Shown in pieces: positions 8,431-17,100 of a stretch of 19,832 bases of DNA. The stretch is from Clostridium sp. CAG:632 (lineage in GTDB: Bacteria; Bacillota; Clostridia; Lachnospirales; Lachnospiraceae), in the NCBI GenBank assembly GCA_000431515.1, contig HF991369.1:1-19832 (forward strand), read 5' to 3'. Both the position numbers and the translations under genes were made by a program. The notes below the pieces were generated by a model. That model was not told the origin of the DNA and ran no database searches. It saw nothing but the letters and a program-made list of their open reading frames with translations. Position 1 is the first letter of the stretch. Each line of letters begins with the position of its first letter.

Positions 8431-8802
8431 ATGTATAGCAATTCAAAAAAATGCCGTGGTTTTGTTTATGTTGTAAAAGAAGGGGACACACTGTATAAAA
8501 TTGCCAGAGACTATGATCTGAAGCTGATCGATGTTATGAAAAACAATCCGTATGTGAATGTGTATAATCTGCAGGCCGGTGATGAACTGTGTCTGCCGGT
8601 CGTACAGGATTCCAAAGTGCCGGGCGGAACCGGAGAACGGTCGTATATCACGCAGGAGGGGGACACCTTAAAGGACATTCTGGAACTGTTTGACACTACG
8701 TTTCAGGAGCTTGCAGAGTATAATCCGTCCCTGCAGGAGCTTCCGGTGCCGGCAGGGTATGTTCTGCATTATCCGGTCATGAGCCCGAGAACACCGTCAT
8801 AA
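8431..8802 (+). CDS. Double LysM-domain protein
   Basis: A 123-residue protein made almost wholly of two LysM domains: 11-57 (VVKEGDTLYKIARDY, ending DELCLPV) and 70-116 (ITQEGDTLKDILELF, ending YVLHYPV). LysM binds N-acetylglucosamine-containing glycans such as peptidoglycan. There is no signal peptide, membrane segment or enzymatic domain, so the protein is either cytoplasmic at first, as with several spore-coat LysM proteins, or released in another way. The start ATG has GGAG (8418-8421) 9 bases upstream. It is divergent from the activase gene; no convincing sigmaA promoter was found ahead of it. A spore-envelope role is an inference from the lack of signal and the spore-former context. 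Confidence 0.85.
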   Translation: MYSNSKKCRGFVYVVKEGDTLYKIARDYDLKLIDVMKNNPYVNVYNLQAGDELCLPVVQDSKVPGGTGERSYITQEGDTLKDILELFDTTFQELAEYNPSLQELPVPAGYVLHYPVMSPRTPS

Positions 8803-8850
8803 CCGGGCCGGTATACAGACGGAAGAATGGCGATCATACAGGACTTCATT

Positions 8851-8896
8851 TATGGGATGCTTATGGGATGCATAGATATTGATATGCATCCCATGA
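8851..8896. repeat. Two direct and one inverted copy of TATGGGATGC, forming a 12-bp stem
   Basis: TATGGGATGC occurs at 8851-8860 and 8862-8871 and its complement core GCATCCCAT at 8886-8894. The second copy pairs perfectly with the inverted copy: ATGGGATGCATA at 8863-8874 with 8883-8894, loop of 8. The first copy could pair with the same arm instead. No T-run follows, so this is not a plain terminator. It lies between the LysM gene and the next promoter and could be an operator, a 3'-end structure or an alternative-fold element. Confidence 0.6.
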
Positions 8897-8952
8897 TAGT
8901 TAAATTGTCTATAAAGAGAATATTAAGGTTTTAGAAAGCAGAGGAAGCAGGC

Positions 8953-8981
8953 TTGCGTTTGAAGATTGAATAGGATATAAT
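8953..8981 (+). promoter_or_regulatory. Probable promoter of the rhomboid-like to GerW gene run
   Basis: TTGCGT (8953-8958, 3 of 6 matches) and a perfect TATAAT (8976-8981) are spaced by 17 bases. The start point would be near 8988, about 53 bases ahead of the first gene. A vegetative-type -10 is a little unexpected for a run that ends in a sporulation gene; an internal promoter may also exist. Confidence 0.45.
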
Positions 8982-9040
8982 TAGAAAAGCTATGTAAAAC
9001 AATATTGATAAGAATAAGAATAGGAAAAGGAAGAGAAGGC

Positions 9041-9940
9041 ATGCAGTGGATCAATAAGCTGGAACGAAAATTTGGAAAATATGCAATTAAGAATTTGATC
9101 GTATACATTCTGGGAGCATATGCAATCGGATATGTATTGTATTTTATGGACAGCCTTGGGATTGCACCCGGTATTTACAGCATTCTGGCGATGGATCCGG
9201 AAGCAATCTGTCACGGACAGGTCTGGCGGCTGGTGACCTGGGTATGTACGGTACCGCAGAGTCCGAGTCTGTTTTTGATATTTATGTTTATGTTTTATTT
9301 CTGGATCGGACGGACGCTGGAGAATGTATGGGGAACCTTCCGGTATAATCTGTTTATCTTTATGGGTCTGATAATGATGACGATCGCACCGATGCTGATC
9401 TATCTGGTCACCGGTCTGATCGGTGGATTTGATCAGGCCATCAGTCTGTCATCCAGTACGTATTATCTGAATCTGACATCATTTCTGGCATTTGCGGCGA
9501 TCTTCCCGGATCAGCAGGTGTATTTTATGTTCCTGATTCCGGTAAAGATGAAATGGCTGGCAATCCTGGACGGTGTATTGCTAGGCTGGAACGTTATACA
9601 GTATATTATGCTGGCAGTGGCGGCACAGTCACCGGCGACTACAGTGTTTGCAATCTCAGGTGCGGTATCCATTCTGCTTTCGGTGGCGAACTTCCTGGTA
9701 TTCTTCCTGGCAACCAGAAATTATCAGAAGTACTCTCCGAAGGAAGTGAAACGGAAGCGCAATTATAAGAAGCAGGTCAAGGCAAGCACTGCCGGTCATG
9801 GCGGCGCCAGACACTATTGTGCGATCTGCGGAAGGACAGAGCTTACCAATCCGGAATTACAGTTCCGGTTCTGTTCCAAGTGTAAAGGTAATTTAGAATA
9901 TTGCAGTGATCATATTTTCACGCATGAACATAAGAAATAG
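9041..9940 (+). CDS. Rhomboid-fold membrane protein lacking catalytic residues, with C-terminal zinc-ribbon-like tail
   Basis: A 299-residue protein with about six membrane segments between residues 18 and 225. Two rhomboid landmarks are clear: the loop motif with W62-R63 (GQVWRLVTW) and the second-helix motif GRTLENVWGTFRY (90-102). The stretch FPDQQVYFMFLIPVKMKWL (155-173) matches the region that follows the catalytic helix in prokaryotic rhomboids, but at the GxSG position there is STYYLN, and the sixth helix has no His. It is therefore probably a pseudoprotease. The tail (226-299) is basic, then has CAIC (260-263), CSKC (278-281), C288 and H291/H295/H297, a likely zinc site. The ATG at 9041 is used because AAAGGA (9026-9031) lies 9 bases upstream; a longer frame opens at TTG 9005. 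It heads a run of five genes. Confidence 0.8.
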   Translation: MQWINKLERKFGKYAIKNLIVYILGAYAIGYVLYFMDSLGIAPGIYSILAMDPEAICHGQVWRLVTWVCTVPQSPSLFLIFMFMFYFWIGRTLENVWGTFRYNLFIFMGLIMMTIAPMLIYLVTGLIGGFDQAISLSSSTYYLNLTSFLAFAAIFPDQQVYFMFLIPVKMKWLAILDGVLLGWNVIQYIMLAVAAQSPATTVFAISGAVSILLSVANFLVFFLATRNYQKYSPKEVKRKRNYKKQVKASTAGHGGARHYCAICGRTELTNPELQFRFCSKCKGNLEYCSDHIFTHEHKK

Positions 9941-9951
9941 AGGAGAAGGAC

Positions 9952-11349
9952 ATGCAGAAGCAGGAGAAGTTAGTTATTAAGCAATTGGAAAACAAACAAA
10001 ACATGGAGGAGAATCTGCCGAAATATGCGGAGTTCATGAATTATTACTACTATGAGCACGCATTGATCCAGCTGGCGATGAATCTGTATACATTTCATGA
10101 AAGAAGACAGGATGTCCATCGGGAAGAAGCCTATGTGGAAGAAGCATTGGATGTGATCCAGCAGTTTACCGGATTCTATGTTCTGGACAAGAAGTATGAG
10201 AACCGGAAACAGGACTTAAAGAAGATCAATGATGTAAGAAATCATGTGACGGCAAAGATGCGTGTTCTGACCAGTTATACAGATGCTCTTCAGATTTATG
10301 AGTACATACTGAACCGCCTGGAGTTTTCCTATGAGCTGGTAGACGAGGATGTGGATCTGGAAGCCTATGGTCAGAAGGTATTTAAATATCTGTTTCAGGA
10401 TAATGATAAGATGGTAGTCAACAGCAAGATCCAGATGGTGGTATCCCAGCTGCCGATCCGCATCACCAAGAACCGGTTCTATGAAATACTGAACGAGAGT
10501 CTGAAAATCTATACAGGTGCGGAATGCAGCACGGTAGATGATTTTGCTGAAACGATCCGGGCATGCTCCGGATTATATAAGCCGGAGGGATTTGAAACAG
10601 AATATCCGGTATTATATGAGACGCTAACCTCTTATGAGCAGCTGGATTATATGAATCTGACAAAGGATGAGTGGAAAGAGGCTGTAGACCGGTTACAGGA
10701 TACCGCTTCCTACATTGAGGATATCGTTTCCGATTATCTGATGCTGGAGGAGATCATTAATAATCTGTATGCTGTCATGACAGCATCTGTCTATGTAACG
10801 AAGGACAGTCCGGAGATCGGTTATGCCACAAAGGTATTGGAGTGTGTTCTGGAAGCAATGGCAAACGAGACACCGATTGATGAGATGGCAGAAGATTGTT
10901 TCTTTGCTCTGGAGGGTGCACCGGAAGCGATTACCGAGAATCTGATGAAATGCGAGGGACTGTTGTTTGATCTCTGGTCCGGAAATCAGGAGATGCTGGA
11001 GCAGTTGAATCTGAGTGAAACCTATGCGGATCTGAACCGTATTTCGAAACTGTTATGTAATAGTATTTTTATAGATCTGAAGCCGGATGAGTTACAGCCG
11101 GAGATTGCAGACAGTCTGTATATCAAGCAGATTGAGGACGAGTTGGTAGAGGAGTTTGCAAGAAGCTTTGCAACACAGAACAAACTGATCAATCGTGCCA
11201 GAATGGCAATGGTGCTCGGCAATGTTCCGGTATTCTTTAACAGCCAGCAGGAGATATCCGATTATCTGAATTATGCACTGGAGCATTGCAATAATAACAG
11301 TGAGTTAAAAGCGGTTATGAGTATCATTGATGAGATGATGGAGGAATAA
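9952..11349 (+). CDS. Unrecognised 465-residue helical cytoplasmic protein
   Basis: I do not recognise this family with confidence; a clostridial domain of unknown function is likely. It is acidic, predicted mostly alpha-helical, with no signal peptide, membrane span, Walker motif or Cys cluster. Near the N-terminus is a tyrosine run (NYYYYEHALIQLAMNLY, about 29-45). The start ATG has AGGAG (9941-9945) 6 bases upstream and lies 11 bases after the stop of the rhomboid-like gene, so the two are co-transcribed and probably co-translated. The helical build suggests a scaffold or adaptor, and a soluble partner of the membrane protein ahead of it is a reasonable guess. That is inference from position only. 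Confidence 0.8.
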   Translation: MQKQEKLVIKQLENKQNMEENLPKYAEFMNYYYYEHALIQLAMNLYTFHERRQDVHREEAYVEEALDVIQQFTGFYVLDKKYENRKQDLKKINDVRNHVTAKMRVLTSYTDALQIYEYILNRLEFSYELVDEDVDLEAYGQKVFKYLFQDNDKMVVNSKIQMVVSQLPIRITKNRFYEILNESLKIYTGAECSTVDDFAETIRACSGLYKPEGFETEYPVLYETLTSYEQLDYMNLTKDEWKEAVDRLQDTASYIEDIVSDYLMLEEIINNLYAVMTASVYVTKDSPEIGYATKVLECVLEAMANETPIDEMAEDCFFALEGAPEAITENLMKCEGLLFDLWSGNQEMLEQLNLSETYADLNRISKLLCNSIFIDLKPDELQPEIADSLYIKQIEDELVEEFARSFATQNKLINRARMAMVLGNVPVFFNSQQEISDYLNYALEHCNNNSELKAVMSIIDEMMEE

Positions 11350-11359
11350 CAGGAATTTC

Positions 11360-11686
11360 ATGAAACTGTTTAGTCGTATGTACGTCCGGGGGATTCCGGA
11401 TCGGAAGGTGATTCCTACTATGCGGAAGATGAAACGAAATCAGTCGCTTTCATCGATTTTTTGCATTACACTTCCGGTATTTCAGGACGGAGTTTTGGAA
11501 ATATATGAATATGAAGAGCTGCGCCAGCCGATATATGATGAGCTGGAACACCCGGCAATTGTGATCGGAATCACAGATTCCAGGGAGGATGCAGAGGAAC
11601 TGGTACGACTGATCGTGGATGAGGTATATCAGAATACCGGTGGATTTGCCGTTGGAGCATATCTGGGACTGGATCCGAGGAGGTGA
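11360..11686 (+). CDS. Unrecognised 108-residue small protein
   Basis: A 108-residue protein, mixed alpha/beta, without signal or membrane span. It is basic at the N-terminus (MKLFSRMYVRGIPDRK) and acidic in the second half, ending with GGFAVGAYLGLDPRR. The family is not recognised. It starts 10 bases after the previous stop; AGGAA (11351-11355) lies only 4 bases from the ATG and a better GGAGG sits at 11340-11344, so initiation may depend on coupling to the upstream gene. Its last codons contain the Shine-Dalgarno of the next gene. The tight packing among co-directional genes supports a real gene. Confidence 0.75.
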   Translation: MKLFSRMYVRGIPDRKVIPTMRKMKRNQSLSSIFCITLPVFQDGVLEIYEYEELRQPIYDELEHPAIVIGITDSREDAEELVRLIVDEVYQNTGGFAVGAYLGLDPRR

Positions 11687-11690
11687 TGAA

Positions 11691-12659
11691 TTGGTACATG
11701 TAATATTGTTAATACTGAAGGTACTGGGCATCACACTTCTGATTTTGCTTGGAATTGTATTACTTCTGGTGTTGTTACTGTTACTGGCACCATTCCATTA
11801 TACGATCGATGCGGAATATTATGGGGATGTGAAGGCTGTCGGACGGATTCAGTGGCTATGCTTTGTTCTGGATTTAAAAGGTGTGTACGGGAATAATAAG
11901 TTTCTGTATTATTTGAAATCATTTGGTTTTATGATATCGACCAATGACGAAGAAGATAAGCATTACCGGGCAATCTCGGATGAAGAAGCAGAGAGTGATA
12001 AATCCTCCGATAAAGCAAAGACATCCGAAGCGGAGAAGGTTCCGGTAAAGGTAGTCGAGGATGAGTTTGAGACCTATGAGCAGGAGCAAAAAACGAAATC
12101 CGAACCGCAGAAAAAGAGTATATTCATGCGCATTTATGAGGGAATCGAATCCGGACTGGAGTGGGTGGTAACGATCCCGATGCGGGTTCATGATAAAATT
12201 TCAGAGTTAATGGCAAGAATACTTGACTTTTTTGCCAATTTAGCGGAAAATATGAACAAGGTTATAAAGAAGAGGGATATGATTCTTCAGAAAATAACGG
12301 GAGCCAGAAGTTTACTGGAAAAGCCATATACGAAGAAAGTATTAAAAGATGGTAAGGTGCTTCTGAAAAAGATGTGGAAACATGTAAGACCAAGGAAGCT
12401 GCAGGGGAGCATTCATTTTGGATTGGAAGATCCGGCAACGACCGGTCAGCTGTTAGGCGTCGTAGGTATGTTGTATCCGGTATATCGGAATCATTTTGTG
12501 ATCGCACCGGATTTTGAACAGCAGATATTTGAAGGAAAGATTTATGCAAAAGGCAGAGTACAGATCGGCCGTATGACATTTCTGTTATTGCGGTTTATGC
12601 TGACGCGAGACTTTTTCAAGACCGTTCAGAAAGCTAGAACGATTATAGGAGGAAATTAA
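11691..12659 (+). CDS. DUF2953 membrane protein, YtfI-like
   Basis: A 322-residue protein with one strong N-terminal membrane segment (about 3-34, very Leu-rich), a short conserved stretch (YTIDAEYYGDVKAVGRIQWL), a charged low-complexity linker (about 85-145) and a C-terminal DUF2953 region starting near RPRKLQGSIHFGLEDPATTG. I chose the TTG at 11691 because GGAGG (11679-11683) lies 7 bases ahead and translation starts right before the membrane segment. The frame is open upstream to an ATG at 11619, but that would overlap the previous gene and add a polar leader with no Shine-Dalgarno. In Bacillus the DUF2953 gene ytfI sits directly before ytfJ, as here, so a role linked to GerW in spores is likely. 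Confidence 0.85.
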   Translation: MVHVILLILKVLGITLLILLGIVLLLVLLLLLAPFHYTIDAEYYGDVKAVGRIQWLCFVLDLKGVYGNNKFLYYLKSFGFMISTNDEEDKHYRAISDEEAESDKSSDKAKTSEAEKVPVKVVEDEFETYEQEQKTKSEPQKKSIFMRIYEGIESGLEWVVTIPMRVHDKISELMARILDFFANLAENMNKVIKKRDMILQKITGARSLLEKPYTKKVLKDGKVLLKKMWKHVRPRKLQGSIHFGLEDPATTGQLLGVVGMLYPVYRNHFVIAPDFEQQIFEGKIYAKGRVQIGRMTFLLLRFMLTRDFFKTVQKARTIIGGN

Positions 12660-12661
12660 TC

Positions 12662-13066
12662 ATGGCAAGTAACGATTTTAACACAACAGTAAGTACATTA
12701 TTTAACGGAATGGATTCATTCTTAACTACCAAAACCGTAGTAGGGGAACCGACCAAGATTGGTGATACCATTATTCTTCCATTAGTAGATGTAGCATTTG
12801 GTGTGGCTGCAGGTGCATTTTCAGATGGCAGTGCCAAGAACAGCGGTGCCGGCGGTCTGGGCGGAAAGATGTCTCCAAGTGCCGTACTGGTTATTCAGGA
12901 CGGACATACCAAGCTGGTAAACATCAAGAATCAGGACAGCATCACCAAGATTCTGGATATGGTACCGGAGCTGGTAGATAAGGTTGCTGATTATGCAAAG
13001 GAATACAAGAATAAGCAGTCTGCAGAGGCGATTGAAGGCGACGATCAGGCAGCAATTGAAGATTAA
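12662..13066 (+). CDS. ytfJ: GerW family sporulation protein
   Basis: A 134-residue protein of the GerW/YtfJ family, which in Bacillus is made in the forespore and needed for normal germination responses. The landmarks are the N-terminal TLFNGMDSFLTTKTVVGEP, the IILPLVDVAFGVAAG block (about 38-52), the glycine-rich GAGGLGGKMSPSAVLVIQDG stretch near 61-80, and a charged tail. It has no signal peptide. The ATG is 2 bases past the DUF2953 stop and AGGAGG (12647-12652) is 9 bases upstream, so the pair is coupled. It is the last gene of its run, followed by a strong terminator. Its presence is the best single sign that the organism belongs to a spore-forming lineage. Confidence 0.93.
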   Translation: MASNDFNTTVSTLFNGMDSFLTTKTVVGEPTKIGDTIILPLVDVAFGVAAGAFSDGSAKNSGAGGLGGKMSPSAVLVIQDGHTKLVNIKNQDSITKILDMVPELVDKVADYAKEYKNKQSAEAIEGDDQAAIED

Positions 13067-13111
13067 TGAATGGTAAGTAGCTTATTTTAGGTACGAGTTG
13101 TATCAGAATTG

Positions 13112-13151
13112 AGAGATAGTTGTATCGTAAGATATGATTATCTCTTTTTTT
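13112..13151 (+). terminator. Strong intrinsic terminator after ytfJ
   Basis: A 14-bp stem (13113-13126 with 13131-13144, with three G-T pairs) closes the tetraloop GTAA and is followed by seven T (13145-13151). It separates the rhomboid-like/GerW run from the SGNH/TPR/GH43 run. Confidence 0.85.
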
Positions 13152-13187
13152 ACCTGGTTTTTAGAAATAATATCAACTTTTTATCTG

Positions 13188-13218
13188 TTTCAGACATCTG
13201 ACCCGGAAAAATCTGAAA
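13188..13218. repeat. Inverted repeat TTTCAGA / TCTGAAA upstream of the SGNH gene
   Basis: TTTCAGA (13188-13194) and TCTGAAA (13212-13218) are exact complements 17 bases apart, and a smaller CAGA-CA-TCTG palindrome (13191-13200) overlaps the left arm. The element ends 16 bases before the ribosome binding site. No good sigmaA promoter could be placed in 13152-13235, so this may be part of an unusual promoter, an operator, or a leader structure. Confidence 0.4.
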
Positions 13219-13248
13219 GAAGCAGAAGGATAAAAAGGAGTATGGCAT

Positions 13249-14139
13249 ATGAAACAGAATAAAAACAAAAAACGATTGTTATATATATTGATACCTGCAA
13301 TGATCATGATACTGACAGGAGCAGGGTTTCTTTATATGCATCATAAGGAAATCAGCATCCTTGTGCCCGGAGAAAATCAGAATATATCGACAGAGGCCGG
13401 ACCGACCAATAAGAAGGATAACGAAAAGGACACAACCGATCCGACAACGCAGACAGAAAACAATGAAACTGCTGCCACATCGGAGACAGAAACCACTGAT
13501 GCAGAAAATACCGGACCGGAAAGTGTGTCAACGGAACCGGAAGTAACCGAGACTGCTGAGACAACCGAAGTAGCAGCAGATACCTTTGAGGATGCCCTCT
13601 TTATCGGAGATTCCAGAACCGAAGGCTTTGTCCTGCTCAGCGGGATTCATGCAAAATATTATGCCTGTAAGGGATTGAATGTGGCATCGGTGTATACGGA
13701 TCCGGTGATCGCAAAGGATGGCACGAATATGACGGTCATGGATGCCGTTGCAGGAACTGAGTTTAATCGGGTATATCTGATGTTTGGCGTGAATGAGACC
13801 GGATGGGTGAAAGCAGATATATTTATTGATGACTACAGGAAAATACTGGAGGATATCCGTGCCACGCATCCGGAGGCTGAGATTTATGTACAGTCGGTTC
13901 TTCCTGTCAGTCAGGCAGTATCCGATACACACAGTTATGTAAAGAATGATAAGATCAGTCAATATAATGAGCTGCTTCAGAAAATGGCAGAAGAAGAGAA
14001 GGTTACCTATGTGAACGTGGCAGAGGCCGTTTCCGTAAACGGAGTCCTTCCGGATGATGCGGCACTGGATGGAATCCATCTGAATCAGGAATATTGTCAG
14101 AAATGGCTTGTTTATCTGACTGAGCATACGGGAAAATAA
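13249..14139 (+). CDS. Membrane-anchored SGNH/GDSL-family hydrolase
   Basis: A 296-residue protein with a basic N-terminus, one membrane segment (about 9-29) and a Thr/Glu-rich spacer (about 46-112) that holds the enzyme domain outside the membrane. Domain motifs are block I FIGDSRTEGF with nucleophile S122, FGVNETGW with G180 and N182, and the C-terminal DGIH with D274 and H277: the full SGNH set. Such enzymes remove acetyl or other acyl groups from glycans or lipids; the substrate is unknown. The ATG has AAGGAG (13235-13240) 8 bases upstream. It is first in a run with the TPR and GH43 genes, which points to a glycan substrate. The spacer could be glycosylated or cell-wall-spanning. Confidence 0.9.
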   Translation: MKQNKNKKRLLYILIPAMIMILTGAGFLYMHHKEISILVPGENQNISTEAGPTNKKDNEKDTTDPTTQTENNETAATSETETTDAENTGPESVSTEPEVTETAETTEVAADTFEDALFIGDSRTEGFVLLSGIHAKYYACKGLNVASVYTDPVIAKDGTNMTVMDAVAGTEFNRVYLMFGVNETGWVKADIFIDDYRKILEDIRATHPEAEIYVQSVLPVSQAVSDTHSYVKNDKISQYNELLQKMAEEEKVTYVNVAEAVSVNGVLPDDAALDGIHLNQEYCQKWLVYLTEHTGK

Positions 14140-14160
14140 TTATAAAGGAGCAGAATCGGA

Positions 14161-17100
14161 ATGGATATATGGACAATTCTTGAAATCGAGGCAACAACGG
14201 ATACGGAAGAAATTCGACAGGCATATCGCAAAAAGCTGCAGACAGTCAATCCGGAGGATGACCAGGAAGCCTTTATGGAGCTCAGGAGTGCTTATGAAGC
14301 CGCGATGAAAGCTGCGGAGCAATCGGCGGAGGTGGATGAATCGGAGGAAGCTTCGGTGGATCCTCAGAGTGATTCTGTGATCATGCAAGAGTTAGATGAC
14401 TTATATCAGGATTATGCACGCCGGATCCAGGCCGAAGAATGGCACCGGCTGGTTGAAACGGATCCGTATCAGGCACTGGAAACCGAGGAGACTGTTCTGG
14501 ACGAATGTCTGCGTTATATCGCGGGGCATTATAATATGCCGCGGGAGGTATTCCGGGAGATCATTAAGCATTTTGACCTGATTGGAAGAAAACAGGAGCT
14601 GTCGGAACGCTATCCGGAAAACCTGCTGGATTATCTGATTTATTGTGCAAATACCCCGGATGCTATTGATTATCAGCTGTTTGAAGGGAATCTGTCTCAG
14701 GTGGACACCTATATCCGAACCTATCATAGAATGGTGCAGCACTTTAATCGTGAGGAAACGGAAGAAGCGGAGAAGTGTCTGGATGAATTAAATGCAATGA
14801 ATATCCGGCATCCGTATCTGGATATGATGAAGCTGAAACTACAGGTGAAAAAACTGTCAGAGACAGAGAAGACGGAAGAAATTCTGCTATTGTATCAGAA
14901 TGCAGAGGAAATTCTGAAACACTATCCGGAGGATTTTCAGATGCAACTGGAAACTGCGGAGCTGGCTATGTATGCCAGTGAGTATGAACGGGCGGTTCGG
15001 TTACTGCAAGCGGTTCTGAAACAGGAGCCGGGATATTATCCTGCTATGGAAATGCTGGGAGAAGCAAGATTTGCTCAGAAGGAGTATGAGTCTGCCAGAG
15101 ATGTATATATGGATATACTGGAAAAGTATAGCTATGCGGATGATGCCTATATCGGAATGGTTCAGGCAAATCAGAAGATCATTGAAAAGAATCTGGAAGT
15201 TCTGCAACAGAATCCAGAGGATCATAAGGCGGCATTTGAGGTTGCCTGGGCGTATTATCGGAATGGTGAAAATGAATCGGCAGTTGGAGCACTGAATCGT
15301 TTTCATCCGGATGCGGATGAGGAGATACAGTACTGGAATGTAAAAGGGCGAAGCTTACTTTTCGGCAAACGATATGAGGAGGCACTTAGCTGTCTGCTTC
15401 GCTGGAAGGAGGTTTTAGACGAGAAGGAAGCCAACCGGGGAGAGGACTTCTTGGAAGAAACGGATAAACAGTTGCGCAGACTTCCGTATGTACATAATCT
15501 GATTGCCCGGTGTTATTTAAATCTGGGAAATATGGAGCTGGCGGAGCAGTATCTGGAGCTTCCGGTTCATACAGAGCATAAGGAGCAGTCCGATGCATAT
15601 GCAGCCTATTGTCAGTTATTATATCAGAAGAAAGAGTATGAGGCCTGTATTCAGGCCGGACGGAAACTGTTACAGCTCGGAAACTGGGCTTGGGAGGCCT
15701 ATAATTACATTGCAAAATCCTGTTTTGAACTGAATCATCTGCAGGAATGCATTCGGGCATGTGGACAGGCAGAGGATATTCTGCCATATCAAAAAGGTCC
15801 GTATGTTCTGGAGATTCGTGTGTTACAGGAGGTAGAGCAGTATGAAGATGCCAAGGCGGTAATCGATCGTTATCGGCAGCTCGTTCCGGATAGTGACAGT
15901 ATGCGATATTATGAGGCTGTGAATCAGCGGGCACAGGGACAGGATGAAGCAGCGATCCGGCTGCTGGAAGCATTGAAAAAGAATTATAATAGTGCTACAT
16001 CCGATCTGGATGATTACATGGAAATGCTTTTGATGCTGGCAGATCTGTATGACGAGGCGGATCGCGACCGGGAATCGATTGCCTGCTATCTGGAGGCAGC
16101 TGCATTGCAGCCGGAGCATAACCGGGTGCATGGATATCTGGGATATATGTACCGCAAGACAGGAGACTATCCGGCCGCGATTACAGAGTATACAAAGCAG
16201 CTCGCACTGACAGAACTCGCATTTTATTATATAAACCGTGGATCTGTTTATCGGAGTATGCGGGAATATGAAGCGGCAGTTGCAGACTATAAGCGAGGTC
16301 TTGAATTAGAACCGGATAATGCTTCCTGCTATATGGAGCTTGGAGAAATCCGGTTTCTGGAGCGGGACTATGATGAGGCGATCCGGATATTTGAACTGGC
16401 AGAAACAAAGCTTGATGAGGACGAAGTAAGAAAGCGGCTGCAGATTCAGCGGTATATTGCCCGGTGCTATACCTGCCGGTATCAGTATGATCAGGCAACC
16501 GCTATCCTGAAACCGTTGTTAGAGAAATACGGAGACAAAGCGGATGGAAATCTGCGATATGAGATGGCTCTGAATTATACCCGTGCCGACCGGTTCCGGG
16601 AGGCGGAAGCAGTCCTGCGGGATTACCTGGAGCAGGGAACAGAGGCAGAGGATCGATTCTGGTTCGGCTGTCTTCTGATGGAATTAGCCGGTGAAGAAGG
16701 GGATACAGAGCTTGCGAGATCCATGTATCATCAGCTGTTGCAGATGCATTCGGAGCTGAATGAGGAAGAGCTTACGAGGCTGAACAGTACCTATGGACGG
16801 GTTATGCTATTAAATGGTTGCTATCAGGAGGCAAGAACCGCCTATGAGCAGGCTGTAGATTTAAATAAAGAGAGTAGTCAGAATTATTACAGTGAGCTTT
16901 TGGAAAGCATTTACAGACTGGAAGGGTCGGTAACGGCTTATCCGGAGTATATTCAGGCTGCAGAGGGTGTCAGGAGCGGAATGATGGCTCCAAGGGAATA
17001 CATCCGGCTGGCACGGCTGTACCGGGTAATGGAGCAGTATGAAAAGGCATTGGAATGCCTGGAGCAGGCAGTCCGGATGCATGTCTGTGATTTTTGCGGA

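Noticed and set aside
8792..8825. Possible terminator after the LysM gene: CCGTC...GACGG with an inner CCGG-G-CCGG.
   Set aside because: Outer stem is only 5 bp, the inner palindrome leaves a one-base loop, and no T-run follows.
8828..8935. A 35-residue frame (MAIIQDFIYGML...) across the repeat element after the LysM gene.
   Set aside because: Its only purine-rich stretch is 1-2 bases from the ATG, and most of the frame is the inverted/direct repeat, which explains the sequence better.
13528..14127. 199-residue open frame on the minus strand inside the SGNH gene.
   Set aside because: Lies opposite the SGNH catalytic domain, which has all its motifs; rich in Ile, Cys and His as expected of a mirror frame.
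15386..15973. 195-residue open frame on the minus strand inside the TPR gene.
   Set aside because: Composition rich in Pro, Ser and His typical of a shadow frame opposite a GC-biased coding gene; no ribosome binding site; lies wholly within a clear gene.
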